NCBI RefSeq assembly: GCF_014764505.1
Contig: NZ_JACXWX010000055.1
Coordinates: 1 to 33,210, forward strand
DNA from: Phormidium tenue FACHB-886
GTDB taxonomy: Bacteria > Cyanobacteriota > Cyanobacteriia > Elainellales > Elainellaceae
Length of the DNA: 33,210 nucleotides
Reading direction: 5' to 3'
The notes below the pieces were generated by a model that was not told where the DNA came from, did not search any database, and worked only from the letters and a program-made list of their open reading frames with translations. Shown in pieces: positions 8,075-16,042 of this stretch. The first letter of the stretch is position 1, and each line of letters begins with the position of its first letter. The translations under genes and the position numbers were made by a program.

Positions 8075-10201
8075 ATGGCTAAACAAGTGTCGCTAGAGCA
8101 GATCTTACAGTGTGGGGTGGCGCAATCAACGGCAGATACGCTATTGCTGCTGATCAATCAATCGCTGGTGACATTACCTGCTGGCAAATGCTGGCAGCAT
8201 CTAACTCAATTGCTCAAACCCACTCATCCGTTCTCGCTGCATCAACTGCTGTATGAAACAACCTTCGGAGATTGGGATTATTGCCAGGGTCCGCCGCCTG
8301 TCTGGTCGCCTTCGGCTGCCCAGATGCAAACTACGAATATTGCCCTGCTGATGCGCGACTTAAACATCAGTTCCTACAAGGAACTACATGCTTGGTCTGT
8401 TGGCGATCGAGCCGCTTTTTGGCAGGAGATGATCCAGCGGCTCAGCATTCACTTTCGCCAACCCTACAAACAGCTAATCGATTTATCTCAGGGTGTAGCA
8501 TCGCCTCGATGGTTGGTGAATGCGCAGTTGAATATTGTCGATAGCTGTTTTCAAGCCAAAGAGGATATGCCATCGATCGTATTTCAAGCCGAAGATAGTT
8601 CCCTGGAAACCTGGACTTACAAAGAATTAGCTGCCCTGACTAATCGGGTTGCCAATGGATTAGTGGATTTGAATTTTCAACCTGGGGATGCCATCGCCAT
8701 CGATCTGCCAATGACGGCTGAAGCAGTGGCAATCTATTTGGGAATTATCAAAGCGGGCTGTGTGGTGGTGTCGATCGCAGACAGCTTTGCCGCAGCGGAA
8801 ATTGCCACCCGCCTGCGTTTAGCCAGCGCAAAAGCAATTTTTACCCAGGACTGGATTCTGCGCTGCGGTAAGCAGCTACCGCTTTATGCCAAGGTAATTG
8901 AGGCAAAAGCTCCGCTGGCGATCGTTCTGTCTAGCAGGGGTCCAGCGGTTGAATTGCGACCGGGTGACATCCGCTGGAGTAACTTTCTCAGTCCGAAGGC
9001 GATCTTTGATGCAGTTTCAACCGCTCCAGCCGCCTATACCAATATCTTGTTCTCTTCCGGCACAACCGGAGACCCTAAAGCAATTCCCTGGACGCAGACG
9101 ACCCCAATTAAATGTGCGGCAGATGGACATCTGCACCATGACATTCATGCGGGTGATGTGATTGCCTGGTCAACCAATTTGGGCTGGATGATGGGACCCT
9201 GGCTGATCTATGCTAGCTTGATTAATCGGGCGACGATCGCCCTTTATGATGGCGCACCCACCGCCCGAGCCTATGGTCAATTTATTCAGGATGCTGGAGT
9301 CACGATGCTGGGCGTCGTGCCTAGCTTGGTAAGTGCCTGGAAAGCGACAAACTGTATGCAGGGCTTGGATTGGAGTGCCATCAAAGCTTTCAGTTCTACA
9401 GGAGAATGCTCCAACCCGCAGGATATGCTGTTCCTAATGTCATTGGCGGGCTACAAACCAATCGTTGAATACTGCGGGGGAACTGAAATTGGGGGTGCTT
9501 ATATTACAGGCACTCTGGTTCAGCCCTGCGCTCCTGCCACCTTTACCACTCCAGCACTGGGTTTGGATTTCGTCATTCTGGATGCAGATGATTGTTCTGC
9601 TGACAAAGGCGAAGGATTTTTGATTCCGCCCTCGATCGGGCTCTCCACAGAGCTGTTCAATCAAGATCATCACCAAGTTTATTTTGCGGATACTCCTGCT
9701 CTACTTTCCGTGCCGCTTCGTCGACACGGTGATTATCTAGAACGTTTACCGAACGGATACTATCGCCTTTGCGGGCGAGTAGATGACACGATGAATCTGG
9801 GTGGCATCAAAGTCAGCGCAGCAGAAATTGAACGGGTGATTAATACCGTTGAGGAAATATCTGAGGGGGCAGCAATCGCTGTTTCACCCGCTAGCGGAGG
9901 ACCGAGCCAGTTGATTATTTATGCGGTGCTTGCGCCCCAAACCAATAAACCGCAGCCAGAGCTAGAACGATCGCTGCAGGTTGCCATTGCCCAACAGCTC
10001 AATCCCCTATTCAAAATTCGCGATCTGGTGATTGTGGAAGCATTACCCCGCACCGCTTCCAACAAAGTCATGCGGCGGGTTTTGCGCGATCGGTATCGAG
10101 CGATGACAGCGGATAGCGCTATTTCTACCGTTGCCCTCCTCACTTCTAGCTCCTGTACCGACGCTCCAGCGGAAAGACTCCACTTAGCTCCTAACGCCTG
10201 A
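8075..10201 (+). CDS. Acyl-activating enzyme, AAE17/18-like
   Basis: An ANL-superfamily acid:CoA ligase, 708 aa, longer than the roughly 650-aa acetyl-CoA synthetases. Core motifs are intact: P-loop ILFSSGTTGDPKAIPWTQ near 325-342, GGTEIGG near 463, GRVDDTMNLGGIKVS near 582, and the C-terminal lysine segment PRTASNKVMRRVL. The N-terminal about 150 residues, with WSVGDRAAFWQEM and SPRWLVNAQLNIVDSCF, follow the acetyl/acetoacetyl-CoA synthetase layout. The phrase GTTGDPKAIPWT recalls plant peroxisomal acyl-activating enzymes 17/18. The substrate is not fixed by sequence; acetoacetate from fumarylacetoacetase would fit, as would a hydroxyphenyl acid made by the neighbouring reductase. It follows the diiron gene by 9 nt. 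Confidence 0.88.
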   Translation: MAKQVSLEQILQCGVAQSTADTLLLLINQSLVTLPAGKCWQHLTQLLKPTHPFSLHQLLYETTFGDWDYCQGPPPVWSPSAAQMQTTNIALLMRDLNISSYKELHAWSVGDRAAFWQEMIQRLSIHFRQPYKQLIDLSQGVASPRWLVNAQLNIVDSCFQAKEDMPSIVFQAEDSSLETWTYKELAALTNRVANGLVDLNFQPGDAIAIDLPMTAEAVAIYLGIIKAGCVVVSIADSFAAAEIATRLRLASAKAIFTQDWILRCGKQLPLYAKVIEAKAPLAIVLSSRGPAVELRPGDIRWSNFLSPKAIFDAVSTAPAAYTNILFSSGTTGDPKAIPWTQTTPIKCAADGHLHHDIHAGDVIAWSTNLGWMMGPWLIYASLINRATIALYDGAPTARAYGQFIQDAGVTMLGVVPSLVSAWKATNCMQGLDWSAIKAFSSTGECSNPQDMLFLMSLAGYKPIVEYCGGTEIGGAYITGTLVQPCAPATFTTPALGLDFVILDADDCSADKGEGFLIPPSIGLSTELFNQDHHQVYFADTPALLSVPLRRHGDYLERLPNGYYRLCGRVDDTMNLGGIKVSAAEIERVINTVEEISEGAAIAVSPASGGPSQLIIYAVLAPQTNKPQPELERSLQVAIAQQLNPLFKIRDLVIVEALPRTASNKVMRRVLRDRYRAMTADSAISTVALLTSSSCTDAPAERLHLAPNA

Positions 10202-10244
10202 TATCCTTGCTAGGTCAATCTTCGCAGTCGAATCCCTTAAACCC

Positions 10245-11225
10245 ATGCCTCAGTTCAAAGTCTTTGTCACCCGTCGCTTACCTGCTTCTTTAGAGCCACT
10301 AACCGAGCTGGCGTCGGTTGAAGTGTGGACGGAGCGCCAACCGCCATCCTATCAGGTGCTGCAGGACAAACTTCGAGCAGTAGATGGGCTACTTTGCCTA
10401 TTAACTGACCCGATCGATCGCCCGCTGATTGAAGCAGCCGCAAACCTGAAGGTGATCAGCCAGATGGCAGTAGGCTACAACAATATTGATATTGCCGCAG
10501 CGACTGCGAGGCAGATTCCCGTAGGACATACGCCCAATGTGCTGACTGATGCAACGGCAGATTTTGCCTGGGCGTTGCTGATGGCGGCCGCACGACGAGT
10601 CGTAGAAGCCGATCGGTTTACGCGGGCTAACCAGTGGCAAACCTGGGAGCCAGATTTACTGTTGGGTGCTGATGTCTCTGGAGCAACCCTGGGAATTGTC
10701 GGGCTGGGGCGAATTGGACAAGCCATGGCCCGGCGGGCTAGAGGGTTTGATATGCGGACTCTCTACACTAATCAGAAGCGCTGTGACCCAGAGCTAGAGA
10801 AAACCTTGAGCGCTGAGTTCGTGGAATTTGACTACTTGCTGCAAGCTGCTGACTTTGTCACGGTTCACACCCCCCTCACTCCAGCTACTCATCATCTGTT
10901 TGGCGAGCGGCAGTTTGAGCGGATGCAGCGATCGGCGATTTTAATCAACACAGCCAGAGGAGCGATTGTCGATCCGGTTGCTTTGTATCGTGCCTTATCG
11001 GATGGGCAAATTGCGGCAGCAGCACTGGATGTCACCGATCCAGAGCCAATTCTCGCCGATAGCCCGTTGTTAACGCTAGACAATTTGATTATTGCACCCC
11101 ATATTGCCAGCGCCAGTCGTCAGACGCGAGAAAAAATGGCAAGGATGGCGATCGACAACCTGATTGCCGGACTCCGGAGCGATCGCCTGCCTCATTGTGT
11201 CAATCCTGAAGTTTATCTAAGGTGA
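10245..11225 (+). CDS. D-2-hydroxyacid dehydrogenase
   Basis: A 326-aa NAD(P)-dependent reductase of the glyoxylate/hydroxypyruvate reductase family. The Rossmann motif is GIVGLGRIGQAMARRA (about residues 150-165). The catalytic Arg is in INTARGAIVD, Glu in DVTDPEP and His in IAPHIASAS. Closest in style to GyaR/GRHPR. Between an acyl-activating enzyme and an aminotransferase in a tyrosine run, reduction of 4-hydroxyphenylpyruvate to 4-hydroxyphenyllactate is a reasonable alternative to glyoxylate reduction; sequence alone does not decide. The start is ATG 10245; the gap from the previous gene is 43 nt. The next gene begins 4 nt after its stop. Confidence 0.9.
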   Translation: MPQFKVFVTRRLPASLEPLTELASVEVWTERQPPSYQVLQDKLRAVDGLLCLLTDPIDRPLIEAAANLKVISQMAVGYNNIDIAAATARQIPVGHTPNVLTDATADFAWALLMAAARRVVEADRFTRANQWQTWEPDLLLGADVSGATLGIVGLGRIGQAMARRARGFDMRTLYTNQKRCDPELEKTLSAEFVEFDYLLQAADFVTVHTPLTPATHHLFGERQFERMQRSAILINTARGAIVDPVALYRALSDGQIAAAALDVTDPEPILADSPLLTLDNLIIAPHIASASRQTREKMARMAIDNLIAGLRSDRLPHCVNPEVYLR

Positions 11226-11229
11226 GCGC

Positions 11230-12408
11230 ATGGAATTTGCAGAACGAATGAGTCGATTAGGCACAGAATCTGCCTTTGATGTTTTTGCCAAAGCAAAACG
11301 GATGGAGGCGCAAGGGCGATCGATTATCCATCTGGAGATTGGACAACCCGATTTTCCGACTCCCTTTACCATCTGTGAAGCAGCATTCCGTGCCATGAAA
11401 GATGGATATACAGGCTATACTCCAGCAGCGGGTTTGTGGGAATTTCGGGAAGCGATCGCTGAACATATTTCTGCCAGTAGAGGGGTGGAAGTCCAGCCGG
11501 ATGAAGTCGTTGTGACACCGGGAGCCAAACCGATTATTTTCTTCACGCTGCTGGCGTTGGTCAATCCGGGTGATGAGGTAATCTATCCTGATCCGGGTTT
11601 TCCCATATATGAATCGATTATCAATTTTGTTGGGGCAAAAGCAGTGCCTCTACCCTTACGGGAAGAAGTTGGGTTTCGCTTTCACTTCGATGATTTGAGC
11701 GCAGCGGTGTCCAATCGGACTCGTTTAGTCATTCTCAATTCTCCGCAAAACCCGACGGGCGGTTTGTTGCAGGCAAAAGATCTAGAGGCGATCGCCGCCC
11801 TGTCCGAGCAATATAATTTTTACATCCTCTCAGACGAAATTTATTCCCGCATTCTCTATGAGGGCGATCACATTAGCCCAATTCAATTTCCGAGTTTAAA
11901 ATCCCGCACGATTCTGATTGATGGTCATTCCAAAACCTATGCCATGACGGGTTGGCGGCTGGGCTACGGAATTGTTCCTAGACCGCTCGTAGAAGGGATT
12001 GTTCGCCTGATGATTAATTCCAATTCCTGCACCTGCGCTTTTACACAAATTGCTGGAATAGAAGCACTCAGAAGTTCACAAGCATTTGTCGATCAAATGG
12101 TGGCTGAATTCCAACGCCGACGAGATGCAGTTGTAGACGGGTTAAATACGATTGAGGGCATTCACTGCCTCAAACCTGCAGGTGCATTCTATGCCTTTCC
12201 CAACGTTAAGCAACTCCCCCTCACAGCTAATGCCCTGGCAGATTATCTTCTGGAAGAGGCAGGCGTATCCCTTCTATCAGGAACGGCGTTTGGCAGATTC
12301 GGTGAGGGGTATCTGAGAATCTCCTACGCCAATTCTTTGGAGAATCTTCAGCGGGCGATCGAGCGGATTCGGACGGCAATTCTCAACCGATTAGGAGAAC
12401 GGTTATGA
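11230..12408 (+). CDS. Class I PLP aminotransferase
   Basis: A fold-type I aminotransferase of the aspartate/tyrosine group, 392 aa. Seen: LEIGQPDFPTP at the N-terminus, NSPQNPTGG, DEIYSRILYEG, the PLP lysine in HSKTYAMTGWRLGYG, and a C-terminal FGRFGEGYLRISYA carrying the carboxylate-binding Arg. In this run it most probably converts tyrosine to 4-hydroxyphenylpyruvate, feeding HPPD; it could also act on other amino acids. The start is ATG 11230, preceded by AAGGTGAG at the end of the previous gene. Its last codons overlap the next gene by 4 nt (ATGA). Confidence 0.92.
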   Translation: MEFAERMSRLGTESAFDVFAKAKRMEAQGRSIIHLEIGQPDFPTPFTICEAAFRAMKDGYTGYTPAAGLWEFREAIAEHISASRGVEVQPDEVVVTPGAKPIIFFTLLALVNPGDEVIYPDPGFPIYESIINFVGAKAVPLPLREEVGFRFHFDDLSAAVSNRTRLVILNSPQNPTGGLLQAKDLEAIAALSEQYNFYILSDEIYSRILYEGDHISPIQFPSLKSRTILIDGHSKTYAMTGWRLGYGIVPRPLVEGIVRLMINSNSCTCAFTQIAGIEALRSSQAFVDQMVAEFQRRRDAVVDGLNTIEGIHCLKPAGAFYAFPNVKQLPLTANALADYLLEEAGVSLLSGTAFGRFGEGYLRISYANSLENLQRAIERIRTAILNRLGERL

Positions 12409-13274
12409 AGCACGTGGAAGGAAGATTTAGTAGCTTCGACAAGTTAAATCTTTACTATCAAAGCTGGGAACCTGACAAAGAAATACAATCCATTGTGGTA
12501 ATGGTTCACGGACTTGGAGGACATAGCAGTTTGTTTCATCCTGCTGTGCAATATCTCACTTCTCAAGGCTATATGATCTATGCCTTTGATTTACGCGGAC
12601 ATGGCCATTCTCCAGGACAGCGAGGACATGTCAACACCTGGGCTGAATTTCGGCAGGATCTGCATCTGTTTTTGCAGCAGATTCAGCAACAGCATACTTC
12701 CTATCCTTGCTTCCTGTGGGGACACAGTTTAGGAGGAACGATCGCCCTTGATTATGCCCTGCGATCGCCAGATTTTTTGAAAGGGTTGATTGTCACTGCA
12801 CCCGCATTGGAAAAAGTACAGATTTCTCCATTCAAGCTAGCTTTGGGTTGTGTGCTTTCGCAAATTGTGCCACGCTTCAGCCTCAGGCTAGGTCTTCGCA
12901 ACGATGTTTGCCTAAAAAATCCTGATATTTGCCTTGCCTATCTTCAAGATCCGTTGCGCCATGACTATGGAAGTGCTCGATTAGCCACAGAGTTTTTTGC
13001 CACAGTAAGCTGGATTTATCAGCACATTTCTGATTTGAAAATTCCACTGTTGCTGCTCCACTGCCGAGAGGATGAAGTCACCCTGGCAGAAGCAAGTCGA
13101 GATTTTTTTCAGCAAGTCATGTTTGCTGACAAGGAACATCGTGAGTATTCGGGGTGTTATCACGATCTTTATCTTGATGCAAATTACCAGATTTTAGCTG
13201 ATTTAAGTCATTGGCTAGAGCGACATGTTGGAGGCACAGCAGACGGACAGACGTTCACCCCTTGCCCTTCATAA
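12405..13274 (+). CDS. Monoacylglycerol-lipase-like alpha/beta hydrolase
   Basis: A 289-aa serine hydrolase of the lysophospholipase/monoacylglycerol lipase type. Seen: oxyanion motif MVHGLGGHS, RGHGHSPGQRGH, nucleophile elbow WGHSLGGT, an acid in LLLLHCREDEV and a catalytic His in SGCYHDLYLD. There is no signal peptide, so it is cytosolic or membrane-peripheral. It is translationally coupled to the aminotransferase by an ATGA overlap and is the last gene before the beta-oxidation block on the same strand. Release of fatty acids from acylglycerols for that block is an attractive inference. Confidence 0.88.
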   Translation: MKHVEGRFSSFDKLNLYYQSWEPDKEIQSIVVMVHGLGGHSSLFHPAVQYLTSQGYMIYAFDLRGHGHSPGQRGHVNTWAEFRQDLHLFLQQIQQQHTSYPCFLWGHSLGGTIALDYALRSPDFLKGLIVTAPALEKVQISPFKLALGCVLSQIVPRFSLRLGLRNDVCLKNPDICLAYLQDPLRHDYGSARLATEFFATVSWIYQHISDLKIPLLLLHCREDEVTLAEASRDFFQQVMFADKEHREYSGCYHDLYLDANYQILADLSHWLERHVGGTADGQTFTPCPS

Positions 13275-13836
13275 ATTTACTGGATTTTCGGGTTTTTACC
13301 GTCAAGGATCGATTGATAGGGGGAATGATCAATACAAATAAACAATGATTCAAACTACAGTTCAGACCGGGCACGCAAGCAGAAGCTACTCTCATCAAAT
13401 TTTGAAAACTTAATATCGAGAGCCTGCTTTTTCAAGAAATGTATAAAGGTTAACAAATTCATGTTTGACTTCGCTACACTAAAACTAGTTGCTGGAGAGA
13501 TTTAGACGTGTTGGAGTCGATCTCTCGGAGCGTTTAATGATTGTTGCTAATTGCTACTAATCTGAAAGGAGAGACGGAAAACTGAATCAAGGTTCAGATC
13601 TTAAAAGTCAGTACATACCTTTGTTCAAGCTGCATCTTTTTAGCTTAGGCATCGTCAGAACATCGTTGAATGTGAAGACATTGAACATGGATGTCCTGCC
13701 TTATTACTATCAGAAACTTAGAGAAGATTACTTGCATTGGTTATTTCAGCTCCAACGCACTAATCTCATTTAAACAGTTGCTTTAAAGCATTTAAAACTA
13801 CCTGTTAGAAGAAGAGAATTGTCTCTTCTAAAAAAG
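13275..13836 (+). promoter_or_regulatory. Long leader region of the fad block
   Basis: About 560 nt lacking an obvious gene separate the tyrosine run from the fad genes. It contains an inverted repeat GAGAGAT (13495-13501)/ATCTCTC (13520-13526). It also has a weak promoter-like pair TTGAAC (13681) and TACTAT with an 18-nt spacer. A 71-codon open frame, 13561-13773, has GGAGAG upstream of a CTG and an internal ATG at 13687 (26 aa, reading MDVLPYYYQKLRED...). A small ORF here is possible but unsupported by a standard start. Confidence 0.35.
13810..13829 (+). promoter_or_regulatory. Start-proximal hairpin of fad block
   Basis: AGAAGAGA (13810-13817) and TCTCTTCT (13822-13829) form a perfect 8-bp stem with a 4-nt loop, ending 7 nt before ATG 13837. 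The only purine-rich, Shine-Dalgarno-like bases (AAGAAGAGA) lie inside the left arm, so folding would hide them. This suggests control of translation by RNA folding or a bound protein. Confidence 0.5.
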
Positions 13837-16008
13837 ATGGTATGCCCTGAAAAAACTAGTCAAGTTCTGCCGGGTAACGTAATTCTAGGACGCACTCTGC
13901 CTTCACTGCTGCATGAATCCTGCACTGACGCGCTAAATACTCATGCTTTCAACCAATGGACGGAGGCAGGTTGGCGATCGCTCTCAAACCAGGCATTTCA
14001 AACTGCGATTGAAGCTTTGGCTGCTGGATTACTCAATTTGGGTTTAGAGAAAGGCGATCGGGTTGCCTTATTAATGCACAGCGATGTCAATTTTTGTATT
14101 GCGGATTTTGGCTCCCTTCTAGCGAATCTAGTGAATGTGCCGATTGATCTAACGCAGACACTCGAACACATCATCTTTGTTCTGCAACAGTGTGAAGCAA
14201 AGGCCCTGATCATCTCTAATCTGGATCTACTAACGCAAGTTGCTCCTTATCTGTGGAATACTCCCCATCTTCAGCACATCATTGTAATTACAGTTTCTCC
14301 AAACTGGCAGGAAACGCGATCGCAATGGATAAATCTGCCATCCAAATCTCAGCAGGTAGGAACGAAAGCAATTCCTGAATCGATCGGTCTAGATATCCCC
14401 ATGTTGCTCCATCCCGCCCATTTGGAGCAACCACAGTCCGTCTTTCCCCAATGCATTCAGATTTTCTCACTCAATGAAATTCAGCAAAAGGGACAGAGTT
14501 CTACAGTCAATCTACAAAACCTTTATGCCGCGTTGACCGCAAATCAGCTCGCAACAATTGTCTATGTCCCTGATGAAGCAGGACAGCCACAGGGCGTCAT
14601 GCTAACCCATGAAAATTTATCGGCAAACGCACTGGCTGCATTTGCTGCAATTTCTGACCTAAAGCGGGGAGCGCAAGAAGCGGTACTGTCTTTTTTACCC
14701 CTGAACCATGTTTTGGCTCGGACTCTGCTCTACGGGCATATTTACTATGGACACAGCATCTACTTTTCCAACCCGAACCGAGTCGTCAAACATCTCAAGG
14801 AAGTATGTCCCACTGTTTTAACAACGGTGCCGCTGTTTCTGGAGAAGATCTACAGCAAAATTTTAGAACGGGGCAGCAAAGCGCCCTCGATCGCTGAACG
14901 GGTGCTGCTGCATTGGGCGATCGGGCTAGCTAAACAATACGAGCTAGGAGTCCAGCCGCAGAGATCATATGCCGTGCGGCTGAGACTTGCAGATCGGCTT
15001 GTCTTTTCTCAATGGCGTTCATTGTTTGGCAATCGCCTTCAGCATCTCATTTGTGGAGGAGCCGCTTTAAGGGCAGAAATTGCAACTGTATTTGCTGCGG
15101 CAGGCATCCCAATCTTGCAGGGCTACGGCTTGACGCAAACGAGCGCTGTGGTTTGCTGCAATCGTACCTCGCTGAATCGGGTAGGAACGGTAGGCATACC
15201 GATTCCAGGGGTTGAGATATCAATTGCAGCCGATGGCGAAATTCTAGTGCGCGGGCCTTACGTCACTCCGGGATATTACAAAAATTCTGAAGCGACACAG
15301 GCATTAATTGATCCACAGGGCTGGCTGCATACGGGAGATTTGGGGGCAGTTACAGAGGAGGGATTTCTCAAAATTACAGGACTGAAGAAAGCGCTTTTTA
15401 AACTTTCTACTGGTAAATACATTGTGCCCCAGCCGATCGAACAGCGGTTAAAACAATCGCCTTTTGTGGCAGAGGCAATTGCCGTCGGAGCAGACCAAAA
15501 GTTTTGTGCGATGCTGATTATGCCGAATCTGTCAGCGCTGCATAGCTATGCGCTGGAAATAGGACTCGATTTACCTCATGACGCTCTGCTAAAGCACCCT
15601 TGCGTGCTGGCGCTGTATCAGGCGTTAGTCAATATTGCCAACTGCCATCTGCCCTACTGGGCAACGGTGAAGCGATTCCGACTGCTTAGTGACGCCATGC
15701 TGGAAGAACGATCGCTCACGCTATCTCAGTCTTCATCTCAATTCTTGAATCGTTCTGAGATACTTAAGGCTTTATCCAGTGAAATTGATGCTTTATTCAA
15801 AGAGGATACAACCCGGAAGGATAAAGGTACAACACAGCATACAGAAGAAATTACTTCTGTGTCAGCTTGCCCTAACCTGCCTGTAGCGACCTGTCCCGTT
15901 GTTGCTCAATCCCTTAACCCACGATTGACCACCTTGAGATCGATTGCACCGTTCATGCTTTATACAGGGATGACCATGCCCTATTTCCACACGGGAATTC
16001 CAGGATGA
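13837..16008 (+). CDS. Acyl-CoA-synthetase-like protein, catalytic residues lost
   Basis: By overall layout this is an FAA1/FadD15-type long-chain acyl-CoA synthetase, 723 aa from ATG 13837 (a TTG at 13819 would add six). Conserved are VMLTHENLSAN, LSFLPLNHVLARTL and LHTGDLG. Key sites are changed. The ATP P-loop, normally YTSGTTGxPKG, reads YVPDEAGQPQG (243-253), losing the Ser/Thr residues and the Lys. The Mg-binding Glu of YGLTE is Q434. The Arg of TGRKK is L516. The A10 lysine of LTPTxK is S632. Loss of so many sites predicts no adenylation activity. A Thr/Ser/Pro-rich tail of about 60 residues ends in MLYTGMTMPYFHTGIPG, not usual for the family. It is followed by fadN after 34 nt. A binding, scaffold or regulatory role is inferred. 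Confidence 0.88.
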   Translation: MVCPEKTSQVLPGNVILGRTLPSLLHESCTDALNTHAFNQWTEAGWRSLSNQAFQTAIEALAAGLLNLGLEKGDRVALLMHSDVNFCIADFGSLLANLVNVPIDLTQTLEHIIFVLQQCEAKALIISNLDLLTQVAPYLWNTPHLQHIIVITVSPNWQETRSQWINLPSKSQQVGTKAIPESIGLDIPMLLHPAHLEQPQSVFPQCIQIFSLNEIQQKGQSSTVNLQNLYAALTANQLATIVYVPDEAGQPQGVMLTHENLSANALAAFAAISDLKRGAQEAVLSFLPLNHVLARTLLYGHIYYGHSIYFSNPNRVVKHLKEVCPTVLTTVPLFLEKIYSKILERGSKAPSIAERVLLHWAIGLAKQYELGVQPQRSYAVRLRLADRLVFSQWRSLFGNRLQHLICGGAALRAEIATVFAAAGIPILQGYGLTQTSAVVCCNRTSLNRVGTVGIPIPGVEISIAADGEILVRGPYVTPGYYKNSEATQALIDPQGWLHTGDLGAVTEEGFLKITGLKKALFKLSTGKYIVPQPIEQRLKQSPFVAEAIAVGADQKFCAMLIMPNLSALHSYALEIGLDLPHDALLKHPCVLALYQALVNIANCHLPYWATVKRFRLLSDAMLEERSLTLSQSSSQFLNRSEILKALSSEIDALFKEDTTRKDKGTTQHTEEITSVSACPNLPVATCPVVAQSLNPRLTTLRSIAPFMLYTGMTMPYFHTGIPG

Positions 16009-16042
16009 TAACCCAGTCCTTTACGAGGAGGTTTTTAAAGTC

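Noticed and set aside
13464-13481. TTGACT followed by TACACT as a promoter
   Set aside because: The spacer is only about 4 nt, too short for a sigma-70 type promoter.
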